Position numbers and translations under genes: made by a program. A stretch of DNA of 64,000 nt from Pseudomonas sp. Fl4BN1 (lineage in GTDB: Bacteria; Pseudomonadota; Gammaproteobacteria; Pseudomonadales; Pseudomonadaceae), in assembly GCF_009908285.1 (NCBI RefSeq), contig NZ_JAAARM010000010.1:62001-126000 (forward strand). Direction: 5' to 3'. The notes beneath the pieces were generated by a model. The model did not search any database. It had not been told where the DNA came from and saw only the letters and a list, made by a program, of their open reading frames with translations. Positions 17,401 to 24,714 of this stretch are shown in pieces; within the stretch, counting starts at the first letter, position 1; every line of letters starts with the position of its first letter.

Positions 17401-19821
17401 TCGGCCTGCGTCGAGCGCGCCGCGTTGCTGTCCATGGGCCTGGCCCTGCAACGCCCGGGATTGTTCGAACAGCCGGGGCAGCGGCACAGCCTGGAACAGA
17501 TATGGCGTCATTGCGACGTCGCCCCGCGCAACCAGCGGCTGATCCGCCGCTGGCTGCAGGCCCTGGCCCGTGAGGGGCTGGTGCACCATGACCGGGATAC
17601 GGCCAGCTACTCGGGCCTGCAGGTCGAGCGCGACGAATACCGCCAGCTCTGGCAGCGTATCGACAGCCTGGAAACCAGCGTCGGCTGGGGCGCCGAGGTC
17701 CTGCGCTACCTGCGCGAAAGCCAGGAGCAGTTGCCGGCGCTGATGAGCGACCAACTCGACCCGTTGCACCTGCTATTCCCCCAGGGCCGCACCGACACGG
17801 CCGAGGGTGCGTACCGCAAGAACCTCATCAGCCAGTACCTGAACCAGGCGGTGTGCGCCGCGGTGCAGGAGATCATTCGCCAGCGGCCTGCGGGCCAGCG
17901 CCTGCGCCTGCTGGAAATCGGCGCCGGGGTCGGTGGTACCAGCGCCGACTTGATTCCGGCCCTCGACGGGCTGGCGGTGGATTACCAGTTCACCGACCTG
18001 TCGCAGTTTTTCCTCAACGAGGCCCGGGAGCATTTCGCCGCCTTCCCCTGGGTCAGCTACGGCCTGTTCGACCTCAACCAGGACCACTGGGCCCAGGGCG
18101 TGGCCGCCAACTCCCTGGACGTGATCCTCTGCGCCAACGTGCTGCACAACTCACGGCACGCCAGCCGGGTGCTGGCGCGGCTGCGGGAAATGCTCGCCCC
18201 GGGAGGCTGGCTGATCTTCATCGAAGCCACCCGCGACACCTACCAGATCATGGCCTCCATGGAGTTCAAGGAAGGCCTCAGCGCCTTCGAGGATTTCCGT
18301 GCTGAACTGGACACCACCTTCATCCGTCGCGAGCAGTGGCAGCAGCTGTTGCTGGAGGCCGGGGGCGAGACACCGTTGTGCCTGCCCAAGGCCGACGATG
18401 CGATGTCGCAGATCGGCCAGCACCTGTTCATCACCCGTTTCAAGAGCGAACGCCAGACCCTGGCGCCAGAGGCCCTGCGCGAGCACCTGGCCCAGCGCCT
18501 GCCGGACTACATGATCCCGGCGGACTGGCAGATCCTCGACGAGATGCCACTGACCGCCAACGGCAAGGTCGACCGCCAGGCCCTGGCGCGCATCGGCAGT
18601 GCCGGGCCCGAGCAGCAAGTCAACAGCGGCGCGGCGCCGCTGGACGATCTGGAGCGCAGCATTGCCCAGGTCTGGCAGAGCCTGTTGCGGGTGCCGGCGG
18701 TGGGCCGGGAGCAGAGTTTCTTCGAGCTGGGCGGCGACTCCCTGCTGGTGGCGCAAGTGGTGGGCCGCTTGCGCGAAGCCTTGCCCCAGGCTCGGGACTT
18801 GCCCTGGAGCGACCTGCTGCGGCAGTTGATCAACCAGCCGACCGTGGCCGCCCTGGCCGAGTATCTGCGGGGGCAGGGGGTGGAAGCCGATTCGCCACTG
18901 GTGCGCATCAGCGCCAGGGCCCAGGGGCCGACGCGGATTTTCGTCCACGACGGCAGCGGCACCCTGGCACCGTATCGGGCGCTGTTTGCCGCCCTGGGCG
19001 AGGAGGCGGCCCTGGAAGGGCTGGTGCTCAACGATGTGCCGGCCTACCTGGCCCTGGAACCGGCCACCGCGATTCGCCAGTTGGCCGAGCGCTACGCCGA
19101 CACCTTGCAGGCTGAGGGGCGACGCCAGGTGAGCATCGTCGGCTACTGCCTCGGCGGGCTGCTGGCCACGGAACTGGCGGCCTGCCTGGCGGCGCGCGCC
19201 ATCGAGGTGCTGCAACTGAGCGTGATCAGCAGCTACCGGGTGCCATTCATGATCGAGGACGACTTGCTGGCCGAGTACGTGTTCGCCCGGGTGATGCAGG
19301 CCGATCCTCTGGCGTTGGGTTACCCCGCGGATGAACAGGCCATGGAGCGCTGCATCGCCCGGGTCCTGGAACAGACCCCGGGCCGGGTGCCGCAGGGTTC
19401 GTTGCTGGCCCTGAGCGAGCAAGCCGACTGTGCTGCGGCCCTGGCCTGCCTGCAGCGCCTGGCGGAGAAATCTGCGGAGCAGCGTTTGCAGGCGATTGCC
19501 CAAGCCATGCGGCACGCCGGCTCCCAGCTCAGCGACCTGGACTGGCTGGGCGAGCAACTGCGGGTCTTGCGTCACAGCCTGGCGGCGGTGGCCCTGCACG
19601 AGGCCACGCCGTACCAGGGCGACATGCTGTTCATCCGGCAGAGCGGTGAGGTCCAGGTGTTGCCGGGCATGCACCGCGACATGAGTGCCTACTGGCAGGC
19701 CCTGTGCCTGGGCGAGCTGCGGGTGGTGGACGTGCCGGGGGATCACTTCAGCTGCATGCAGAGCCCGCAGGTGGAGGCTGTGGCCCGGGCCTTCGATGCG
19801 CCAATCGAGGTGGCGGCATGA
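14398..19821 (+). CDS. pchF: NRPS PchF (Cy-A-MT-PCP-TE)
   Basis: A 1807-residue synthetase that adds the second cysteine, cyclises it, N-methylates the ring and releases the product. The N-terminal 60 residues look like a TubC-type docking domain (VELWEEQGRLRYRAPAG). Cy motif DLLVCDYQS at 197-205. A domain with YTSGSTGVPKG near 666. A methyltransferase with the SAM motif EIGAGVGGTS near 1173 is inserted between A8 (VKVRGHRIELAEV) and A10 (LTANGKVDR). PCP Ser1448 (LGGDS). The thioesterase motif is GYCLGG with Cys1584 where Ser is usual; a likely catalytic His is His1783. The ATG at 14398 overlaps the pchE stop, with GGAGGG before it. Confidence 0.96.
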   Translation: MTLQELQQDLQQRGVELWEEQGRLRYRAPAGVMDEARLQQLRAHKDALLQALQAAQMPTLEADHSAREEPFPLTDVQAAYLMGRTNAFSYGGVACHGYLEFAQQDLDPARLERAWNQLIARHEMLRAVVLEEGYQRILPQVPHYSIPCHDLRDDDGSALQALRERMELRRATPQQWPLIELRVSQGREQSRLHLSVDLLVCDYQSVRMLLAELQQLYRGEALPAPAQISFRDYVLGERRLREQPRYQRDRQYWWERIDGLPGAPELPLLGAPSGPRFQRRAMSLEARDCNALRLNAAAAGVGVSAAILSAYAETLGRWSRRGDFCLSLTLLNRLSLHPQVDRLVGDFSSVELLQVQTLQGGSFGQRSQQLQEQLWQDMDHRLCSGIEVLRELARRKGQDAALMPYAFTSTLGAGGESGGGAFMPGAELVFGISQTPQVLIDCQVSERDNGLAINWDIREGVFSAALLDDLFDTFERLLKRLAREPSAWTLDDCLELPAVQRLQRELVNQTAQALPSGLLHQPFWQQAAAAPQRVALIQGAAQLSYGELAGRAEAVAEALLDAGCQPGERVAVCMDKGLEQVIAVLGILRAGAAYLPLDTNQPEARRALILDNAEVGRVLSQSWLSDSLGWPSRVTQVIAVDQGPRAAQRALPSLNSDPQQLAYVIYTSGSTGVPKGVMISHQAALNTLVDINQRFAIEADDRVLALASLGFDLSVYDIFGLLAVGGALVLPEPQRRADPSHWAECAREHGVTLWNSVPAQLQMLTHYLQAVPAAAPTALRLALLSGDWIALNLPAEAAQCLPGLRLISLGGATEAAIWSIYYPIQQVNPEWRSIPYGTPLANQRFMVLDEQGRDRPQGVAGELYIAGDGLALGYLGDAQKTAERFVDHPRSGERLYRTGDLGRYLEDGLLEFLGREDFQVKVRGHRIELAEVESALLSHPHVESAVVVAAGEGAFDRRLQACLRASLREMPMPWPAQLEALTQAAAQAVRGGLSDALVSEMSACVERAALLSMGLALQRPGLFEQPGQRHSLEQIWRHCDVAPRNQRLIRRWLQALAREGLVHHDRDTASYSGLQVERDEYRQLWQRIDSLETSVGWGAEVLRYLRESQEQLPALMSDQLDPLHLLFPQGRTDTAEGAYRKNLISQYLNQAVCAAVQEIIRQRPAGQRLRLLEIGAGVGGTSADLIPALDGLAVDYQFTDLSQFFLNEAREHFAAFPWVSYGLFDLNQDHWAQGVAANSLDVILCANVLHNSRHASRVLARLREMLAPGGWLIFIEATRDTYQIMASMEFKEGLSAFEDFRAELDTTFIRREQWQQLLLEAGGETPLCLPKADDAMSQIGQHLFITRFKSERQTLAPEALREHLAQRLPDYMIPADWQILDEMPLTANGKVDRQALARIGSAGPEQQVNSGAAPLDDLERSIAQVWQSLLRVPAVGREQSFFELGGDSLLVAQVVGRLREALPQARDLPWSDLLRQLINQPTVAALAEYLRGQGVEADSPLVRISARAQGPTRIFVHDGSGTLAPYRALFAALGEEAALEGLVLNDVPAYLALEPATAIRQLAERYADTLQAEGRRQVSIVGYCLGGLLATELAACLAARAIEVLQLSVISSYRVPFMIEDDLLAEYVFARVMQADPLALGYPADEQAMERCIARVLEQTPGRVPQGSLLALSEQADCAAALACLQRLAEKSAEQRLQAIAQAMRHAGSQLSDLDWLGEQLRVLRHSLAAVALHEATPYQGDMLFIRQSGEVQVLPGMHRDMSAYWQALCLGELRVVDVPGDHFSCMQSPQVEAVARAFDAPIEVAA

Positions 19822-20933
19822 GGGGCAGGGTAATTGGCTTGGTCGGCGCCTACGGCAGTGTCGGGCGCCAGGTTGCGCTGCTGCTGGCCGACGCTTGCCA
19901 GCTGCGCCTGGGTGGCCGCGATGCGCGGCAGGCTGAACAGTTGAATCAACAGCAACTGCGGGGCCGGGCCGAAGTGCGCGCCGTGGATCTGTGGGACGAC
20001 CAGAGCCTCACGGCGTTCTGCACCGGTTGCCAGTTGGTGATCAATTGCGCCGGCCCCAGCTACCGGATTCTGGACCGGGTGGCCCGGGCCGCGTTGGCGG
20101 CCGGCGCCGACTACCTGGATGTGGGCGGCGACGACCCGTTGCATCAGCGCTTGCAGGGTCGGCTGCCGGTCGGCCGCCGGGTGCTGCTGTCGGCGGGCAT
20201 GCTGCCGGGGCTTTCGGGGCTGTTTCCCCAGGTGCTGGCGAGCCGCTTCCAGGAGGTTCGGGCGCTGCGCTGTTACGCCGGAGGCCTGGGGCGCTTGTCG
20301 GCGACCGCGGCCGAGGACTTCCTGCTGAGCCTGGGCAACGGCTTTGGCCAGGCCCAGTTCGGCTGGTCCGCGGGGCGTGCGGTGCGGTTGGCCGCGAGTG
20401 CCGCGCACGGTCTGCAACCTGACTGGCTGCCCGGCGTTGCGGTGCAGGCCGTGCCTTACCTGAGCACCGAGCAGCAGCGACTGTTCAGTGATCTCCAGGT
20501 CGCAAGCGGGCAGGGCTTCAACCTGTTCGAAGGTGGGCAACTGGCGGCGGCCCTGCAACGCATCCAGGGTTCGGATCCCAAGACTCGGCACAGTGCGCAA
20601 AACATCGCCGCGCTGGTCCAGGCCAGTGCCCTGGACGTGGCCGGGCGTACCCCGTACCAAGTGCTGGCGGTGGAAGTCGAGGGCGTGCGCGACGGACGCC
20701 TGCAGCGGGCCCGTGGCTGGCTGCGGGGCAGTGATGGCTCGCGCCTGACCGGCAGCGTTGCGGCGTTCTGCGCCCTGCACTGGGCGCAACTGCCTACAGG
20801 CCTGCATTACGCCGCCCAGGTGCTGGATGCCGCGGCGTGCCTGGAACAGGTCCGCCATTGGTTGCCGGACACTCGGGTCAGCTGGCCTTGCTCAGAGCCG
20901 GCCACCGTAGAAGTAGAGGAGGGTGTGTTGTGA
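19818..20933 (+). CDS. pchK: Thiazoline reductase PchK
   Basis: A 371-residue NAD(P)H-dependent reductase of the saccharopine-dehydrogenase-like type that reduces one thiazoline ring of the PchF-bound intermediate. The N-terminal Rossmann motif GLVGAYG is at residues 7-13. PchK replaces PchG of P. aeruginosa in enantio-pyochelin producers and delivers the opposite stereochemistry. The sequence here is not obviously PchG-like. The ATG at 19818 overlaps the pchF TGA. The alternative upstream start at 19704 lies inside the thioesterase coding sequence and would bury the Rossmann fold behind 38 unrelated residues. Confidence 0.9.
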   Translation: MRGRVIGLVGAYGSVGRQVALLLADACQLRLGGRDARQAEQLNQQQLRGRAEVRAVDLWDDQSLTAFCTGCQLVINCAGPSYRILDRVARAALAAGADYLDVGGDDPLHQRLQGRLPVGRRVLLSAGMLPGLSGLFPQVLASRFQEVRALRCYAGGLGRLSATAAEDFLLSLGNGFGQAQFGWSAGRAVRLAASAAHGLQPDWLPGVAVQAVPYLSTEQQRLFSDLQVASGQGFNLFEGGQLAAALQRIQGSDPKTRHSAQNIAALVQASALDVAGRTPYQVLAVEVEGVRDGRLQRARGWLRGSDGSRLTGSVAAFCALHWAQLPTGLHYAAQVLDAAACLEQVRHWLPDTRVSWPCSEPATVEVEEGVL

Positions 20934-21709
20934 GAAAGGCTCCTAGCGCATGGTTGCGGCGTTATCCGCAGCCACAGCCGCCGCGTTGCCGTCTGGTGTG
21001 CTTTCCCCATGCCGGGGGCAGCGCCGGCTTCTTCAATGACTGGCGTGGATTGCTACCGACGGACGTCGAGTTGGTCAGCGTGCAGTACCCGGGGCGTGAA
21101 GAGCGGCTCGACGAAACCTGGCCCGGCAGCCTGGAATGGATGGCGGGCACCATCACCCGCGCCCTGTCGGACCTGGTGGACCGGCCACTGGTGCTGTTTG
21201 GCCACAGCATGGGCGCGGCCCTGGCCTTCGAGGTGGCTGCGCGTCTGCAGCAGCAGGGCTCGGCGCCCCAGCGGCTGATCGTCTCCGCGCACCCGGCGCC
21301 CCATCGTCAGCGTCACAGCGAGCTGCACCAGGGACCGGATGCCGGGCTGCTGGAGGAGGTGCGGCGCCTGTCCGACGGTGCGCCGTCGCCCCTCGATGAC
21401 CCGGCGCTGCGGGACTTGTACCTGCCGGCGCTGCGTAACGACTATCGGCTGATCGAGTCCTATTACGGCGATATCAGCCGCGCCCTGGACCTGCCGTTGA
21501 GCGTGTGCCTGGGCGCCCGGGACCCTGAAGTCGACCCGGACGAAGCCTATGCCTGGGCCGAGGTCAGTGCTCAGGTGACCGATTACCAGACGTTCCCCGG
21601 CGGGCACTTCTACCTGCGCGAACAGCAGGCCGAACTGCTCAGGCACCTGACTCGCCTGCTGGCCGGGCACGGCGAGCAGGCGTGGCAGGCCTGGCCCTCG
21701 ACTCCCTGA
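20930..21709 (+). CDS. pchC: Type II (editing) thioesterase PchC
   Basis: A 259-residue alpha/beta-hydrolase thioesterase that clears wrongly charged carrier domains of PchE and PchF. The nucleophile motif GHSMG has Ser93. The N-terminal CFPHAGGSAGFF is typical of type II thioesterases, and the C-terminal FPGGHFYL carries the catalytic His. The start is GTG at 20930, which overlaps the pchK stop and is preceded by a strong AGAGGAGGG. Confidence 0.95.
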   Translation: MRKAPSAWLRRYPQPQPPRCRLVCFPHAGGSAGFFNDWRGLLPTDVELVSVQYPGREERLDETWPGSLEWMAGTITRALSDLVDRPLVLFGHSMGAALAFEVAARLQQQGSAPQRLIVSAHPAPHRQRHSELHQGPDAGLLEEVRRLSDGAPSPLDDPALRDLYLPALRNDYRLIESYYGDISRALDLPLSVCLGARDPEVDPDEAYAWAEVSAQVTDYQTFPGGHFYLREQQAELLRHLTRLLAGHGEQAWQAWPSTP

Positions 21710-21733
21710 ATCTTCACTTTGGCAGACACCGAC

Positions 21734-22057
21734 ATGAAAACACCTGAGCAGTGCAGCGATCTGCAAGACATCCGCTGCGGTATCGACACCCTGGACGAGC
21801 AGATCATCCAGGCCCTTGGCCAGCGCCTGGCCTATGTCAAGGCGGCGGCGCAGTTCAAACCCACAGAGCAAAGCATCGCCGCCCCGGAGCGGGTCAGCGC
21901 GATGCTTCCCCTGCGCCATCAATGGGCCGAACAGGCAGGCTTGGACCCGCTGTTCGTGGTGCCGTTGTTCGCCCAGATCATCCACTGGAACATTGCCCAG
22001 CAAGTGCGCCACTGGCGCGCCCGGCACGGCCTGGAGCAAGGAGCACAGCATGAATGA
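21734..22057 (+). CDS. pchB: Isochorismate-pyruvate lyase PchB
   Basis: A 107-residue AroQ-fold enzyme that splits isochorismate to salicylate and pyruvate. The four known active-site residues of P. aeruginosa PchB are at the same numbers here: Arg14, Arg31, Lys42 and Gln90. The ATG at 21734 gives MKTPEQC, matching the known N-terminus. A TTG at 21719 in frame is less likely. No strong ribosome binding site is visible in the 24-bp gap after pchC, so coupling may help. It overlaps pchA by 8 bp. Confidence 0.96.
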   Translation: MKTPEQCSDLQDIRCGIDTLDEQIIQALGQRLAYVKAAAQFKPTEQSIAAPERVSAMLPLRHQWAEQAGLDPLFVVPLFAQIIHWNIAQQVRHWRARHGLEQGAQHE

Positions 22058-23474
22058 GTCCTGTCTGTCCGGGCTGACCCGGGCCCTGCGTGAAGGCGAG
22101 GCCCGAGCCCGCGGTGATGGCCGCGCGGTGCTGGTGGTATTCAGCCTGGCCGCCGAGCGCCTGGACCCGCTGCAGCTGTTCTGCGCCAACCGCCAGGTGT
22201 TCGGCCAGAGCCTGTTCTGGTCCAGTGAACAGGGGGCCATGAGCCTGGCCGGCTTTGGCTGCACCGAGGAAATCAGCCCGCCGGCCGGCGAACGTTTTGC
22301 CGCCAGTACCCAGGCCTGGCGCCAGTTGCTGGAGCAGGCCCATCAGGTGGGACCGCGACCGGCCTACCTGTGTGGCGGTTTCGCTTTCGACCCCCAGGGG
22401 CCGCGCAGCGCCCAGTGGCAATCCTTCGCTGCCACCTCCCTGGTGTTGCCGCGCATCCTGCTGTTGGGCGAAGGCGAGCAGCAGCATTGGCTGTTCAGCG
22501 TGTGGGTCGAACCCGGTGCCGACGTCGCCCACTGCGCCGCCAGCCTTGAAGCCGAGTGGAGCTTGCTGCAGACACGCTACGCCCACGCGCCGCGCCAGGA
22601 GAGCGTGGCGGGCATTGGCAATGCCACACAGCCCCTGAGCGCCGAGCAATGGCAGGCCATGGTCGCGGCAGCCATTGGCCAGATCAATGCCGGTGAGCTG
22701 AGCAAAGTGGTGCTGGCCCGGGAAGTCTGCCTGCAGGCGCCGCGCTGCATTCCCTGTGGCCCTTTGCTGGAGCATCTGCGGGCGGCCTATCCCCAGGCGT
22801 TCCTGTTCGCCTTCAGTCGCGGTGACAGCTGTTTCCTCGGCGCCACGCCCGAGCGCCTGGTGCGGGTGGCCCGGGGCACCCTGAGCACCGTGGCCCTGGC
22901 CGGCACCTGCGCCCGTGGCCTGTATGAACAACAGGACGCGGAGCTGGGCCAGGCACTGCTGGACAGTGCCAAGGACCGCCATGAACACGCGCTGGTGGTG
23001 CAGACCCTGCGCGAGGCGTTGCAGCCGTATTGCGCGATGCTGGAGATTCCAGCGCAGCCGCAGCTGCACCGCCTGGCCCATGTCCAGCACCTGCTGACCC
23101 CGGTGCTGGGACGGTTGCGGCCCCAGGTCGACCTGCTGCAAGTGGTGGACGCCCTGCACCCGACCCCGGCGGTGGGCGGCCTGCCCCGGGGCAGGGCCAT
23201 GGGCTATATCCGCGAACACGAACACCTGGACCGCGGCTGGTACGCCGCCCCGGTGGGCTGGCTGAACGCCGAGGGCGATGGCGAGTTTGCCGTGGCCCTG
23301 CGCTCGGCACTGATCCGTGGCAACCAGGCACACCTGTTCGCCGGCTGCGGCATCGTCGGCGAGTCGGACCCCGAGAGCGAGTACCAGGAGACCTGCCTGA
23401 AGTTGCGCACCATCGGCGAAGCCCTGCGCCCGCAACCGGACAGCACCTACGAGAAACGCGGCCTCTCCCTGTAG
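22050..23474 (+). CDS. pchA: Isochorismate synthase PchA
   Basis: A 474-residue chorismate-utilising enzyme that converts chorismate to isochorismate, the first step to salicylate. The conserved C-terminal catalytic block is present: SKVVLARE, FLGATPERLVRV, TVALAGTCARG, HPTPAVGGLPR and FAGCGIVGESDPESEY. The length matches the P. aeruginosa enzyme (about 476). The ATG at 22050 has AAGGAG upstream. The TAG stop lies inside a REP sequence that starts at 23471, so the operon ends directly in a hairpin-forming repeat. Confidence 0.96.
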   Translation: MNESCLSGLTRALREGEARARGDGRAVLVVFSLAAERLDPLQLFCANRQVFGQSLFWSSEQGAMSLAGFGCTEEISPPAGERFAASTQAWRQLLEQAHQVGPRPAYLCGGFAFDPQGPRSAQWQSFAATSLVLPRILLLGEGEQQHWLFSVWVEPGADVAHCAASLEAEWSLLQTRYAHAPRQESVAGIGNATQPLSAEQWQAMVAAAIGQINAGELSKVVLAREVCLQAPRCIPCGPLLEHLRAAYPQAFLFAFSRGDSCFLGATPERLVRVARGTLSTVALAGTCARGLYEQQDAELGQALLDSAKDRHEHALVVQTLREALQPYCAMLEIPAQPQLHRLAHVQHLLTPVLGRLRPQVDLLQVVDALHPTPAVGGLPRGRAMGYIREHEHLDRGWYAAPVGWLNAEGDGEFAVALRSALIRGNQAHLFAGCGIVGESDPESEYQETCLKLRTIGEALRPQPDSTYEKRGLSL

Positions 23475-23576
23475 GAGCCGGCTTGCCGGCGAACCGCGCA
23501 GCGGCCAGTGGGCACGGTTCATGGCGAGGGAATGCGGCGATCTTGCGGGCCTCTTCGCTGGCAAGCCAGCTCCTAC
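23471..23576. repeat. REPIN: two inverted Pseudomonas REP sequences
   Basis: GTAGGAGCCGGCTTGCCGGC (from 23471) and its near reverse complement ending GCCAGCTCCTAC (23554-23576) flank about 60 bp. Each copy is itself palindromic (GCCGGCTTGCCGGC). This is the common REP family of fluorescent pseudomonads, and the pair would also act as the 3' end of the pch transcript. Confidence 0.9.
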
Positions 23577-23603
23577 ACACGCCAGCGCCTACACCAGCCC
23601 GCT

Positions 23604-24545
23604 TCAGCTGGTGGGGATGGCGTTGGGTGTCGGGCCGGCGAGGTTGTGGCCGGGTTTGGCCCGCAGCAGGGCATTGATCGCCTGGCCATAGCCCTTGCCT
23701 GCCAGGCTCATGCTGTTGTTGTGGGTGCCACCAGGCACCAGCAGCAGTTTCTTCGGCTCTTCGGCCGCGGCGAACAGTGCCTTGCTCAGGCGTGGCGGTA
23801 CGTAGTCGTCCTTCAAGCCATGCACCACCAGCAATGGCATGCCGATCTCGCGGATCTTGTCGATGGAGTCGAATTTCTGCGACATCACCCAGCGCACCGG
23901 CAGCGAGGTCTTGGTCACTGCTGCCGCAGCGTCCGCCAGGGTGGTGAAGGTGGACTCGACAATCAGCCCGCGGGCGGCGACCGGCGTATGGTCGCTGACG
24001 GCCTGGCGACCCAGTTCGGCGGCCAGGTCGATGGCCACCGCGCCGCCCAGCGAGTGGCCGTAGATCAGTCGCTTGCCGGCGTCGGGTTGCAGCACCTTGA
24101 ACCGCTCCCAGGCAATTCGCGCATCCTCGTAGACGCTGGTTTCGGAGGGCAGGTCGCCGTGGCTCTGGCCAAAACCGCGGTAGTCGATGGCCAGCACCGA
24201 ATAGCCCAGGGCATGCAGTTGCTCGATGCGAAACAGCTGGCCGGTGAGGTTCCAGCGCACCCCGTGCAGGTAGAGGATCGCCGGGGCATCGGCGCGTTGC
24301 GCCGGCCACCACCAGGCGTGGATGTTCTGCCCGGCCTTGAAGCTTTTCGGCTTGAGTTCCAACTCCTGCACCGTGCTCGGCAGGCCGCGATACCAGCCGG
24401 CGGTGCCGGGCTCGATGCGAAACACCAGCTTGCGTTCCTGGTGCTGGAGCACCGCGCAGCTAGCCGGCAGACCGACGATCAGCGCGGCCATGCACAGCAA
24501 GGGGAACCAGCGACGGCGCAGGCGCTGGAACAGGGTTGGGGACAT
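23604..24545 (-). CDS. Membrane-anchored alpha/beta hydrolase (serine aminopeptidase-like)
   Basis: A 313-residue hydrolase with a hydrophobic N-terminal segment (residues 14-28, FPLLCMAALIVGLP) that is a signal anchor or signal peptide; PASC at 27-30 is a poor lipobox because of the Pro. The catalytic triad is Ser165 (GHSLGG), Asp246 or 247 (HGLKDDYVP) and His275 (GGTHNN). LYLHGVRWNL carries the oxyanion-hole region. The substrate is unknown. It faces the pch operon tail to tail and follows the TonB receptor gene 170 bp away. The upstream in-frame ATG at 24644 would add 33 residues before the signal anchor and is less likely. Confidence 0.8.
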   Translation of the reverse strand: MSPTLFQRLRRRWFPLLCMAALIVGLPASCAVLQHQERKLVFRIEPGTAGWYRGLPSTVQELELKPKSFKAGQNIHAWWWPAQRADAPAILYLHGVRWNLTGQLFRIEQLHALGYSVLAIDYRGFGQSHGDLPSETSVYEDARIAWERFKVLQPDAGKRLIYGHSLGGAVAIDLAAELGRQAVSDHTPVAARGLIVESTFTTLADAAAAVTKTSLPVRWVMSQKFDSIDKIREIGMPLLVVHGLKDDYVPPRLSKALFAAAEEPKKLLLVPGGTHNNSMSLAGKGYGQAINALLRAKPGHNLAGPTPNAIPTS

Positions 24546-24714
24546 GGAAGGCTTCACCACACAACAGTCGAGAGCGGGTTTTACCAGATGTGCCGCGACC
24601 GCCACAGGAATTTCGGCGCAACGGTCGGCGGCAAGGGTTAGCAAATGCTACGGGGGAGGGCGGCAAGCACCGTGGCCAGCCGCTGCCGGGGCGGGCCACG
24701 ACGAGGTCGGGGTT

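Noticed and set aside
14371..17769. 1132-codon open frame antisense to pchF
   Set aside because: Complementary shadow of the NRPS coding frame. No domains and a His/Gln/Arg-rich composition.
20572..20577. Another GGATCC in the window, inside pchK
   Set aside because: The flanking bases are C and C (CGGATCCC), not TGGATCCA, and it lies in coding sequence.
21719..21733. TTG start for pchB 15 bp upstream
   Set aside because: The ATG at 21734 gives the known PchB N-terminus and puts Arg14, Arg31, Lys42 and Gln90 at their usual numbers.
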